Source: Flavobacteriales bacterium (lineage in GTDB: Bacteria > Bacteroidota > Bacteroidia > Flavobacteriales_D > Sanyastnellaceae). Taken from it: 64,000 bases of DNA. The position numbers were made by a program, and so were the translations under genes. The notes under the pieces are model-generated. The model was not told the origin of the DNA. It saw nothing but the letters and a program-made list of their open reading frames with translations, and ran no database searches. Shown one piece after another: positions 1-7,886 of this stretch (position 1 is the first letter of the stretch; each line of letters starts with the position of its first letter). The DNA lies in assembly GCA_002863125.1 (NCBI GenBank), contig PKEB01000019.1:1-64000 (forward strand), given 5' to 3'.

Positions 1-150
1 CTCACAAGACCCATCGTCTTGTGTAGCATCAGGATCGAAGTTCATCGCTGAAGGGTCCATGCAACCAAAGAAGAACTCACAAGACCCATCGTCTTGTGTA
101 GCATCCGGATCGTAGTTCATCGCAGAGGGGTCCATACATCCCATTTCAGG
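1..150 (-). repeat. 75-bp tandem repeat encoding 25-residue DGSC units
   Basis: Two head-to-tail 75-bp units lie at 1-75 and 76-150. About the first 60 bases of each match apart from a few scattered differences, and the last 12 diverge. The period is a multiple of three, so the reading frame is kept. Each unit encodes one Asp-rich, Cys-containing repeat of the secreted protein. The array touches the left edge, so more copies may lie beyond it. Confidence 0.9.
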
Positions 151-1908
151 ACATGCCTCGCAACTGCCAAAGCAAACAACATCCAACGTTTCGCCACCTG
201 CCGGTACCGTATACACTCGATTCGTATATTCCCCGGTTGTCAATGTACACGAGCTCCCCTCAGTCAACTCTTCAAAATTCGGCTCGTCACCTATGAAAAA
301 CACGTATTCTATGGTTGTCCCCGCATAGAAGTCAAGTATCACAGAGAACGTTCCATCCCCCTCCGGATCTTCGAGCAATACAGCATCTTCAATCGACCAC
401 ATCGGCTCCTGGAATGAACCAAACATGTAAACCAGGGCAGTATTGCTTTCGGAAGCATTTTGTCCTGAATTCAACTCATTAGAAACATCCACCTGGAAAA
501 CAACTGGCTCAAGAACACATTCACCAGTACCATACGTTGCCGTTGAGCCGTCGAGACCCTCACCAAGCAATGGGGCGCCATCCGCAGTCAAACTCCACGA
601 TATCTCTTGAGGATATGGATCCGCAACGAAAGATACCAGAACACAAGCATCCGGTGGAAGACAGAACACGTGATTAGCACTAGATCCGAAATCACAGCCT
701 GTAAAAAGTACGTCCCCGTCGGATAAAATGGTGTATCCTCCTCCTTCTTCACAGAAAATGCCGTCACCATAAGAATCCTCAATGTTGAACTCATAAAGGA
801 CTTCATCGCAGGACGAAGCGGCCGAGCACATCGGATATAGGCAATCGGAATCAAAAATAGTGGTCGTTCCGTCTGTGCAGTCGATATTTCCATAAGTCCA
901 CGACGTCCCATCGTGGTACGCCCACGAATCCGTGTATTCCCAGTCTTCACCTGTACCGTCGACGTTAATGTCACCAAAGGTTTCGATAACCGTCGTCGAC
1001 TCAAATAATTCTATGGCGTCGTCCCCATTCTGATTGACAAAACTTGCATCAAATACGTGTTCAAAGCCAACATAGCAGGCACCGAAATAAACCTCCAAGG
1101 CGGAGCTTGAGCGGGCGACCAAAATGTCATCGCCGGCACTGACAACCGCAGGAGGAAACGTGAATTCTATTCCGTCCGATCCTCCGCCGTTGTTGGCCAC
1201 ACCCAAACCGAACGCACTAAGGTTAGAAATATCTTCATTCGCTACCAAATGAATGGCCTTGCCGTCGTTGCCCCCAGACGGGACGGCAAAATCAATGATG
1301 CCTTTGAGGGACAATGCTCCTGTCAAGCAAGTGCCGTCAGCGCGAAGTCCTGAAGGACAAATCGTGAAGTTCGCCTTGTAATTGTTCCCATCGTTATTAT
1401 CGTATTTATCCTCCGCGCATCCACCACTGGTGCCGCCATCGGCCTCCCACCACACTTCAAGCACGTAGTCACCTGCTGTCAATCCGGCCGTAAGATCAAT
1501 GCCCAAGGCTGTCGCATTCCACATTTGATTGCCCCCCCCCAAATCTTGCGCCCAACTCAGGCCAGCAGAAGCCGAACCCACGCTGGCATTTCCTGCTTCA
1601 TAAACCCGATAATGCACTGACCCTGAGCATACATTGGAACTACCATTCTTCCATGTTTTCAATTCTCCTCCATTGAGCATCAGCGACGATCCTTCCCCAA
1701 AGACACCTAATTGGGCTCCATCAATTGAAGGATGGACGCCATCGGCGTTTTCCCCTCCTGCCCAAAATGAATTTCCAGATCCTGAATCCAGTATCACATA
1801 ACTTTGATAAATGCCCCAACCTGAAGGATCAGCTGAAGCATAAATCCAAGAAAACAATAGCATAGCAAGCATGGACAGTCGTCCAAGAATCAAAACGAAA
1901 GTGCGCAT
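1..1908 (-). CDS. Secreted multidomain protein with lamin-tail-like domain and DGSC repeats, cut by the window edge
   Basis: An open frame runs from ATG at 1908 to the left edge without a stop (636 codons), so the C-terminus is missing. Residues 1 to about 26 form a signal peptide with a hydrophobic core and an Ala-Ser-Ala end. Residues about 28-190 are Gly/Asn/Trp-rich and may be a cell-surface adhesion domain. Residues about 197-345 resemble a lamin-tail domain (motifs SLKGIIDFAVPSGG and FVNQNGDDAIELFE). Residues about 470-585 resemble a starch-binding or CBM-like beta domain (EDPEGDGTFSVILDFYAG). At least two 25-residue repeats follow, with the core MDPSAMNYDPDATQDDGSC, a repeat known from Flavobacteriales surface proteins. 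Such proteins usually end in a T9SS sorting domain, which would lie outside the window. The function is unknown; export to the cell surface is inferred. Confidence 0.85.
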   Translation of the reverse strand, partial: MRTFVLILGRLSMLAMLLFSWIYASADPSGWGIYQSYVILDSGSGNSFWAGGENADGVHPSIDGAQLGVFGEGSSLMLNGGELKTWKNGSSNVCSGSVHYRVYEAGNASVGSASAGLSWAQDLGGGNQMWNATALGIDLTAGLTAGDYVLEVWWEADGGTSGGCAEDKYDNNDGNNYKANFTICPSGLRADGTCLTGALSLKGIIDFAVPSGGNDGKAIHLVANEDISNLSAFGLGVANNGGGSDGIEFTFPPAVVSAGDDILVARSSSALEVYFGACYVGFEHVFDASFVNQNGDDAIELFESTTVIETFGDINVDGTGEDWEYTDSWAYHDGTSWTYGNIDCTDGTTTIFDSDCLYPMCSAASSCDEVLYEFNIEDSYGDGIFCEEGGGYTILSDGDVLFTGCDFGSSANHVFCLPPDACVLVSFVADPYPQEISWSLTADGAPLLGEGLDGSTATYGTGECVLEPVVFQVDVSNELNSGQNASESNTALVYMFGSFQEPMWSIEDAVLLEDPEGDGTFSVILDFYAGTTIEYVFFIGDEPNFEELTEGSSCTLTTGEYTNRVYTVPAGGETLDVVCFGSCEACPEMGCMDPSAMNYDPDATQDDGSCEFFFGCMDPSAMNFDPDATQDDGSCE

Positions 1909-2029
1909 AACAGTTCAAATTTGATAAGCGAGGACATTTAGTGATAATCCTCACAACTGTGAATATACGACCAATTTCTTTTTTAATTAAATCAAAGTCT
2001 AATTTTCTTCGTCTAAATCCTAATCTCAA

Positions 2030-3316
2030 TCAAGCCATCATAGCCTCAATGTCGTCGGCCTCGACCGGGATATGTGCCATGAGATCTACATTACCGTCGT
2101 CTGTGATTAGGACATCATTTTCTAATCGTATGCCCAAGTTTTCTTCCCTAACGTAGATGCCAGGTTCAACCGTGAACACATGCCCCGTTCGGATGGGTTC
2201 GTGCCAATGCCCAACATCGTGCACATCCAAGCCGATAAAGTGGGAGGTGCCATGCATAAAGTACTTCTTATAAGCAGGCCAAGCGGGATCTTGATTGGCT
2301 ACCTCCGCCGCCGTTATAAGTCCCAGGCTCAGCAATTCCTTGGTCATTAACTCCCCAACTTGCACATGATAATCGTGCAGGCTGACTCCGGGCTTCAGCA
2401 GGTTCATGGCACCGCGCATCACATTCAACACCGCGTTGTAAACGGCGCGCTGGCGGTCCGTAAACTTCCCGCTCACTGGGACGCAACGCGTCATGTCCGC
2501 GGCGTAGTTGCCGTATTCGGCGCCCACGTCCATCAAGATGACGTCGCCGGCTTTGCACTCGGCACTGTTCTCGATATAGTGCAACACGCACGCGTTGAAG
2601 CCGCTCCCGATGATGGGTGTGTAGGCGAACCCGCGCGAACCGCGACGCAAAAATTCATGCATGAACTCCGCTTCGATTTCGTATTCCATCACGCCCGGTT
2701 TTACGAATTGCAAAACGCGCTCAAACCCCGCTTTTGTGATATCACATGCGCGCTGCATTTGGTCAACCTCCTCCTGAGATTTGATGGCGCGCAAGCCGTA
2801 CAAAATGGGCGCTGAGCGCTCAAATTCGTAATTGGGGTATTTTGCGCGCAGGACCGCATTCTCCCGGTCGGTGCGGGTTTCAACGATGTTGCGAGCGCGG
2901 GTGTGCGGATTATCGTTCAGGTACAACGCATCGGCCTCTGCCATGAGACGATGGAAGGTACGTTCGAAAGCAGTGGTCCATTGGATGTTGGCGATGCCCG
3001 TTGCAGTGGTGGATTGGGCCTTATCCAATTTGGCCCCTTCCCAAATGGCCAACTCTTCGTTGGTCTCCAAAGTGAACAGGATTTCGCGATCATTCGCATT
3101 GTGGGCATCAGGGAACAAAACCAACACGGTATCTTCCTGATCCACGCCAGTCAACCACAAGATGTCGCTAGCCTGCTTGAATGGCAGCGTTCCGTCAGCG
3201 CTGGTCGGATAGATGTCGTTGGAAAAGAATACCGCAATGGAGCGCGGCTTCATCTGCGCCATAAAATTGGCGCGGTTGTTCTTGTACAGGTCGGCGGGAA
3301 GAGATTGGTATCGCAT
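2030..3316 (-). CDS. pepP: Xaa-Pro aminopeptidase (M24B metallopeptidase)
   Basis: A 428-residue dinuclear-metal peptidase that removes an N-terminal residue preceding proline. The N-terminal domain (about 1-170) is of the AMP_N type. The C-terminal pita-bread fold carries the expected metal ligands in order: Asp in VILMDVGAEYG, Asp in AADMTRC, His in HGTSHFIGLDVHDVG, Glu in FTVEPGIY and Glu in IRLENDVLIT. The frame stays open a further 212 codons upstream, but that part is antisense to the RidA and dioxygenase genes. ATG at 3316 gives the family length and sits 4 bases after a promoter-like box. It is divergent from the RidA-like gene, with 45 bp between them. The job is presumably cytoplasmic breakdown of proline-containing peptides. 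Confidence 0.95.
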   Translation of the reverse strand: MRYQSLPADLYKNNRANFMAQMKPRSIAVFFSNDIYPTSADGTLPFKQASDILWLTGVDQEDTVLVLFPDAHNANDREILFTLETNEELAIWEGAKLDKAQSTTATGIANIQWTTAFERTFHRLMAEADALYLNDNPHTRARNIVETRTDRENAVLRAKYPNYEFERSAPILYGLRAIKSQEEVDQMQRACDITKAGFERVLQFVKPGVMEYEIEAEFMHEFLRRGSRGFAYTPIIGSGFNACVLHYIENSAECKAGDVILMDVGAEYGNYAADMTRCVPVSGKFTDRQRAVYNAVLNVMRGAMNLLKPGVSLHDYHVQVGELMTKELLSLGLITAAEVANQDPAWPAYKKYFMHGTSHFIGLDVHDVGHWHEPIRTGHVFTVEPGIYVREENLGIRLENDVLITDDGNVDLMAHIPVEADDIEAMMA

Positions 3317-3320
3317 GAAG

Positions 3321-3357
3321 CGAAGATACCAAAGCCCTGCCCAACGCAGTATCTTCG
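3321..3357. promoter_or_regulatory. Symmetric divergent promoter for pepP and the RidA-like gene
   Basis: The 45-bp gap holds a perfect 9-bp inverted repeat, CGAAGATAC (3321-3329) and GTATCTTCG (3349-3357), spaced by 19 bases. Read outward, each arm contains TATCTTCG, one base off the Bacteroidota -7 consensus TAnnTTTG. Each box lies exactly 4 bases before an ATG (pepP at 3316, RidA-like at 3362). This would place both start sites at or near the start codons. The repeat could also be an operator. There is no clear -33 element. Confidence 0.45.
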
Positions 3358-3361
3358 TCAC

Positions 3362-3793
3362 ATGACGAATAACGCACACCAAGCTCCAAAGCCCGTTGGG
3401 GCCTACCCCTTTGCTCGTAAAGCCGGCAACCTGCTCTTTTTGAGCGGTGTCGGGCCTCGCGTCGCGGGAAGCGACGGCCACGACAGTGGGGTGCCCGGCC
3501 TCACACTCGATCACAATGGCAACTTTGTTGAATTCGATTTTGAAGTCCAAGTCCACAGTGTTTTTGCCAATGTCAAAGCCATTCTGGATGCAAACGGGAG
3601 CAGCTGGGAGGAATTGCTCGACATCACGGTATTTCTGGTCCACATGAACCGCGATTTCAAAACGTTCAATCGCATCTACGCGGAGTACTTTCCGGACCCA
3701 GCGACCCAACCTTGCCGAACCACCATCGAAATCAACCGCTTGCCGACGCCCATCGCCATTGAACTGAAGTGTGTGGCCTCTGTCACGTCCTGA
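3362..3793 (+). CDS. RidA/YjgF-family protein, possible 2-aminomuconate deaminase
   Basis: A 143-residue protein of the RidA (YjgF/UK114) imine/enamine deaminase fold. The family's Arg is seen in CRTTIEINRLP and its Glu in PIAIELKCVA. The start is ATG at 3362, just after the promoter-like box; the longer open frame to 2903 only overlaps pepP in antisense. Tryptophan 2,3-dioxygenase follows on the same strand 85 bp later. Known 2-aminomuconate deaminases of the kynurenine and nitrobenzoate pathways belong to this family and have about this length. The neighbour therefore suggests, but does not prove, a role in tryptophan breakdown rather than general RidA detoxification. Confidence 0.85.
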   Translation: MTNNAHQAPKPVGAYPFARKAGNLLFLSGVGPRVAGSDGHDSGVPGLTLDHNGNFVEFDFEVQVHSVFANVKAILDANGSSWEELLDITVFLVHMNRDFKTFNRIYAEYFPDPATQPCRTTIEINRLPTPIAIELKCVASVTS

Positions 3794-3821
3794 CCCGGGC
3801 GAATCGCCCACGCGCCCGGGT
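3793..3821 (+). terminator. Strong G+C hairpin after the RidA-like gene
   Basis: A perfect 9-bp stem, ACCCGGGCG (3793-3801) with CGCCCGGGT (3813-3821) and an 11-base loop, starts on the last base of the stop codon. No T-run follows. It may attenuate or protect the mRNA rather than terminate fully. Confidence 0.4.
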
Positions 3822-3878
3822 TGAGAAGTCTGCCATAAAAGGTGTGCTATTGACCGGAATTTTCCGAATTTGCCCCCT

Positions 3879-4853
3879 ATGGGAGAACGACAAGAATTTG
3901 GGGATGATATCCTGAAAAAACTCGAGGCGCTATCGGACAAATACGCCGCCATGGGGCAAGACCTCAGCGCGTACTTGGATGGCCTGCTGTACGCGGACTA
4001 CCTGACGTATTGGGATTATATCAACCTCGATACGTTGTTGAGCCTGCAGCACCCCATCACGCCGTTTCCCGATGAATCCATCTTCATCGTTTACCACCAG
4101 ATTACCGAGCTTTATTTCAAACTCGCCTTGCATGAATTGGAGCAGGTGAACACGGCTGCCCCTGCAGATGCCACTGCGATTTTGAAGCGCGTCAACCGGG
4201 TCAATCGCTACTTCGAAGCGCTCACCCACAGCTTTCAGATCATGGTCGACGGCATGGATCAAGACCAGTTTTTGAAGTTCCGAATGTCACTGCTCCCGGC
4301 GAGCGGTTTCCAGAGCGCGCAGTACCGCAAAATCGAGATCCGCTCCACGACGTTCAACCGCTTGCTGAACGAGGGCCACCGCGATCCGAATGAAGGCTAC
4401 CAGCCCGGCGACATCCGAAGCCTCTATCCCCACATTTATTGGAAGGCAGGAGCCGTCGAACTGGCATCCGGGAAGAAAACTCTAACCCTGCGCCAATTCG
4501 AGGTGAAATACGACCAAGACCTGTTGGAGCTGGCGGAAAACACCTTTGAGGTCAACCTCCGCTCCTTGTGGCAGGCGCTCCCTCCAGAGGAGCATACAGA
4601 CGAATTGAAACAGGCCCTGCGTTGGTTGGATGTAAACGTCAACATTAATTGGCCCCTCAGTCACTACAAAAGCGCCGTGCGCTACCTCCAGCGCAACCCC
4701 GAAGACATCGCCGCAACCGGCGGCACCAATTGGCAGAAGTACCTGCCACCGCGGTTCCAAAAACGCATCTTCTACCCGGAATTGTGGAATGCGGACGAAC
4801 TGAACGAATGGGGAAAGGGATGGGTCGAGAAAGAAATCTTCGGTCGCGGTTGA
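3879..4853 (+). CDS. kynA: Tryptophan 2,3-dioxygenase
   Basis: A 324-residue heme dioxygenase that opens L-tryptophan to N-formylkynurenine, the first step of the kynurenine pathway. Diagnostic segments are the substrate-binding YHQITELYFKLALHE (about residues 65-80), the acidic/aromatic DYINLDTLL near the N-terminus, a candidate heme-ligand His in WPLSHYKSAVRYL, and the C-terminal GGTNWQKYLPPRFQ. The sequence is of the divergent bacterial type. ATG at 3879 is chosen; an in-frame TTG lies three codons upstream. A box CGAATTTG, 6 bases before the ATG, matches only the TTTG part of the usual promoter. The stop overlaps the next ATG (TGATG), so the M23 lipoprotein is probably co-translated. Confidence 0.93.
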   Translation: MGERQEFGDDILKKLEALSDKYAAMGQDLSAYLDGLLYADYLTYWDYINLDTLLSLQHPITPFPDESIFIVYHQITELYFKLALHELEQVNTAAPADATAILKRVNRVNRYFEALTHSFQIMVDGMDQDQFLKFRMSLLPASGFQSAQYRKIEIRSTTFNRLLNEGHRDPNEGYQPGDIRSLYPHIYWKAGAVELASGKKTLTLRQFEVKYDQDLLELAENTFEVNLRSLWQALPPEEHTDELKQALRWLDVNVNINWPLSHYKSAVRYLQRNPEDIAATGGTNWQKYLPPRFQKRIFYPELWNADELNEWGKGWVEKEIFGRG

Positions 4854-6070
4854 TGCAACGTTGGTTCCCCCTCATCATATTGTGCTGCGGCCTTGTGGCC
4901 TGCGGCGGTTCAGGCGAAGGCTCTTTATTCGTTGAGCCCGAAGCGCGCGCGCAAGTCCCGATTGAGCGATTCGGTGTGGTCTGGGAAGGCCTTCAGGTGG
5001 ATTCCGGCACGGTGCAACCCGGTCATTCGCTTTCCCATATCCTCGGCCCCGCAGGCGTTTCGGCAGGAGCAATCACCAACATCGCTGACGAAACCAAATC
5101 AACCTACGACGTTCGCAACATCCGCGCTCAGCAGCCCTATTGGATCGCCTTTGATGAAGACAGTGTGCAACCTGCCCGGTACTTCATCTACCAGCGCAAC
5201 GCCACGCAATACGCCCGGTTCGACCTGCGTCCACCGTACGGCGTCACCCTCGAATCCTACCCGACCGACACCCTCATTGAGCGCGCCCAAGGTGTCATTG
5301 AGTCCAGCCTTTACGTCGACCTCGAGCGGGTCGGCGCACCCACCAACCTCGCCTTGTCCATGGCCGCGGTCTACGCCTGGACCGTGGACTTTTCGCGGCT
5401 GCAAGAAGGGGATGCGTTCGACGTATTGTACGAGCGCGTGTACGTCAACGACCAGCCCGTCGGCATGCCCCGCGTCATCGTGTGCCACTTCGAGCACCGC
5501 AACAGGATGCTGCCAGCGTACCGGTTTGACCAAGGCGCAGGCGACGACTACTTTGACGAGGAAGGCAACAGCCTCCGCAAGGCCTTTCTCAAGGCTCCGG
5601 TGGAATTCAGCCGCATCAGCAGCCGGTACAACCTCAAGCGTTTCCACCCCATCCTCAATCGGACCAAAGCCCATTACGGCACGGACTACGCCGCCCCCAC
5701 CGGGACCCCCATTTTGGCCGTCGGAGATGGCGTGGTGACCAAATCCAGCTACACGAAAGGGAACGGCAAATACGTCAAGATCCGCCACAATTCCACCTAC
5801 GAAACCCAGTACCTCCACATGTCCAAGCGCGCCGTCACCGTAGGCGAACGCGTGCGCCAAGGGCAGGTCATCGGTTACGTTGGATCAACGGGGCTTGCCA
5901 CGGGGCCGCACGTCTGCTTCCGCTTTTGGAAAAACGGGAAGCAGGTCGACCATTTAAAGGAGGATTTTCCACCTTCCGAGCCCATCGAGGACGGTCAGAT
6001 GGACGCCTTCCAGGCCGCCGTCACCGAATGGCGCGCGCGCATCCAAGACCGGGAATTTGCCGTTCGCTAA
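4853..6070 (+). CDS. M23-family peptidase lipoprotein (LytM-like)
   Basis: A 405-residue exported protein. A lipoprotein signal ends in the lipobox LVAC with Cys17. A long central region (about 30-260) contains beta-rich and LysM/OapA-like sequence. The C-terminal M23 domain holds HYGTD (His274, Asp278) and the conserved LAVGDGVV. The usual HxH motif reads H353-V-C355, so the second His, normally a zinc ligand, is Cys. Other Bacteroidota M23 proteins seem to show this, so the enzyme may still be active with a Cys ligand, or it may only bind peptidoglycan or activate amidases. It is translationally coupled to kynA by TGATG overlap, although no functional link is evident. Confidence 0.88.
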   Translation: MQRWFPLIILCCGLVACGGSGEGSLFVEPEARAQVPIERFGVVWEGLQVDSGTVQPGHSLSHILGPAGVSAGAITNIADETKSTYDVRNIRAQQPYWIAFDEDSVQPARYFIYQRNATQYARFDLRPPYGVTLESYPTDTLIERAQGVIESSLYVDLERVGAPTNLALSMAAVYAWTVDFSRLQEGDAFDVLYERVYVNDQPVGMPRVIVCHFEHRNRMLPAYRFDQGAGDDYFDEEGNSLRKAFLKAPVEFSRISSRYNLKRFHPILNRTKAHYGTDYAAPTGTPILAVGDGVVTKSSYTKGNGKYVKIRHNSTYETQYLHMSKRAVTVGERVRQGQVIGYVGSTGLATGPHVCFRFWKNGKQVDHLKEDFPPSEPIEDGQMDAFQAAVTEWRARIQDREFAVR

Positions 6071-6127
6071 ACGGCCGTGCAACCCTCTTCACTTCAGGAG
6101 CGTCTTAGAAATGGTTAGGTTAACCCG

Positions 6128-6199
6128 TGGCGCCCTTATCCCCTATTGTGAAACCTGCAAGATCTCGCAAATTTGAAAGGGAAGGGCGCCATGTTTTTT
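6128..6199 (+). terminator. Possible intrinsic terminator after the M23 gene
   Basis: A perfect 10-bp stem TGGCGCCCTT (6128-6137) with AAGGGCGCCA (6182-6191) is followed by TG and six T. The loop is long (44 bases). It lies between the convergent M23 and sufE genes. The T-run suits termination of the plus-strand transcript. Confidence 0.45.
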
Positions 6200-6203
6200 G
6201 GGC

Positions 6204-6632
6204 CTACCCTTGGACCTGAAAGGCAATCCCGTAATGCTTCATCTGCTGAACCATGGATCGCAAGCCGTTGGCTCGCGTCGGGCTCAGGTGAGCGTCAAGC
6301 CCAATTTTTTCAATGAACCAGAGGTCCGCTTGGGCAATCGCCACAGGCGGCAGTCCGTTCATCACGCGAACCATCAAAGCGGCCAATCCCTTGGTGATGA
6401 TGGCATCGCTGTCCGCTCGAAATTGCACATTGCCGTCCCCGTCCTTGGCGGCCAAAAGCCAGACGCGGGATTGGCACCCACGGATCAGGTGCTCGTCCAA
6501 TTTGTCTCCGTCCGCAATCGGGTCCAGCTCTTTGCCCAACTCGATGATGTGCTCGTACCGCTCCATCCAGTCTTCAAAGAACTCGAATTCCTCGGCGATG
6601 TCGTGTTGGCGCTGTTGAAGGAGGTCGCTCAT
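6204..6632 (-). CDS. sufE: SufE-family sulfur acceptor
   Basis: A 142-residue SufE protein, which takes the persulfide from SufS and passes sulfur to the SufBCD scaffold. The acceptor is Cys53 in RGCQSRVW, and the typical hydrophobic helix QSRVWLLAAKDGDG follows. Full length for the family. It is the last gene of the leftward suf operon, 21 bp after sufS. Confidence 0.95.
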   Translation of the reverse strand: MSDLLQQRQHDIAEEFEFFEDWMERYEHIIELGKELDPIADGDKLDEHLIRGCQSRVWLLAAKDGDGNVQFRADSDAIITKGLAALMVRVMNGLPPVAIAQADLWFIEKIGLDAHLSPTRANGLRSMVQQMKHYGIAFQVQG

Positions 6633-6653
6633 GATTCGGTGCGGTTGGGAAGG

Positions 6654-7886
6654 TCAGTCGCGCAGCATGCGCACCGAACGGACCGTTCCTACCACAAAGG
6701 TATCCACTTCCTGCAAGGTGTTGTACGCCCCAAACGAAGCGCGTACCGTGCCGGGGATGTCGTAGCGTTCCATGAGCGGCTGGGTGCAGTGGTGCCCGGT
6801 GCGAACCGCCACTCCTTGCGAGTCGAGCAGCGTACCGATGTCGTACGGGTGGGTCCCGTCCACAACGAAACTCACCACCCCGGCCGCCGAGGCCGCGCTG
6901 CCAATGAACCGAATGCCCTCGATGCTGCTCAATCCCTTCCGGGCGTGCGCAGCGAGCATAGTCTCATGGTCCATGATGGCCTCCGCACCAATGCCGTTAA
7001 TCCAGTTCAACGCGACGCCCAAGGCAATCGCACCGCTGATGTGCGGGGTACCCGCCTCGAACTTGTGGGGCAGGCCTGCGTAGGTCGTTCCGTTTTCGAA
7101 GCTGACCACGTCGATCATCTCCCCGCCACCGCGCCACGGGCGCATGGCCTCCAACAATGCGCGTTTTCCGTACAACACGCCAATTCCCGTCGGTCCGTAG
7201 GCCTTGTGACCTGAAAAAATGTAGAAGTCACAGTCCAATGCTTGCACGTCCACGTTCATGTGCGGAACGGCCTGGCACCCGTCGATCAATACCGCGGCCC
7301 CTGCGGCCTTGGCTTGTGCCGTCAATGACCGGGCGTCGTTGACGGTACCGAGCGTGTTGGACACGTGTGTGAAGGCAAAAAGCTTAGGGCCCTTGGCTAA
7401 CTTTTGCTGCAACTCCTTGGTATCCAGCGTGCCGTCATCCTGGATTTCCACCACTTCGATGGAGGCGCCCACCTCATCCGCGAGCATCTGCCACGGCACG
7501 ATGTTGGCGTGGTGTTCCATCCGCGTCAGCAAGATGGTGTCTCCTTGGCCGATGTGATCCCGGCCCCACGTTTGCGCCACCAAGTTGATGGCATCCGTCG
7601 CCCCGGCCGTCCAGATGACCTCGCAAGATTCTGCAGCACCGATGTGCTGCTGAACCACGGTACGTGCATTCTCAAACGCATCTGTGGCCTGTTGCGATAG
7701 CGCATGCACACCGCGGTGCACATTGGCGTGGTAATGCATCAGGTATTCCCGCTGCGCTTCGATGACCGCAATAGGTTTTTGGGAAGATGCCGCGTGGTCG
7801 AGGTAGACCAAGGGCTTTCCGTTCACCTCCCGGTTCAAGATCGGAAACTGAAGCCGAAGCGCTGCTGCATCCAAGGCCTTGCTCAT
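6654..7886 (-). CDS. sufS: Cysteine desulfurase SufS
   Basis: A 410-residue class V aminotransferase-fold enzyme that uses PLP to take sulfur from L-cysteine. The PLP lysine is Lys228 in FSGHKAYGPTG. The persulfide cysteine is Cys367 in RTGHHCTQPLM, the short-loop type II arrangement that needs SufE. The N-terminal YLDHAASSQKP is also typical. The start overlaps the end of sufD by 4 bases (ATGA), so translation is likely coupled. Confidence 0.97.
   Translation of the reverse strand: MSKALDAAALRLQFPILNREVNGKPLVYLDHAASSQKPIAVIEAQREYLMHYHANVHRGVHALSQQATDAFENARTVVQQHIGAAESCEVIWTAGATDAINLVAQTWGRDHIGQGDTILLTRMEHHANIVPWQMLADEVGASIEVVEIQDDGTLDTKELQQKLAKGPKLFAFTHVSNTLGTVNDARSLTAQAKAAGAAVLIDGCQAVPHMNVDVQALDCDFYIFSGHKAYGPTGIGVLYGKRALLEAMRPWRGGGEMIDVVSFENGTTYAGLPHKFEAGTPHISGAIALGVALNWINGIGAEAIMDHETMLAAHARKGLSSIEGIRFIGSAASAAGVVSFVVDGTHPYDIGTLLDSQGVAVRTGHHCTQPLMERYDIPGTVRASFGAYNTLQEVDTFVVGTVRSVRMLRD

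Noticed and set aside
1-150. CRISPR array
   Set aside because: The 75-bp units are in-frame coding repeats without spacers.
3317-3952. 212-codon N-terminal extension of the Xaa-Pro aminopeptidase
   Set aside because: It is antisense to the RidA-like and dioxygenase genes, shows no domain, and the family length is reached from ATG 3316.
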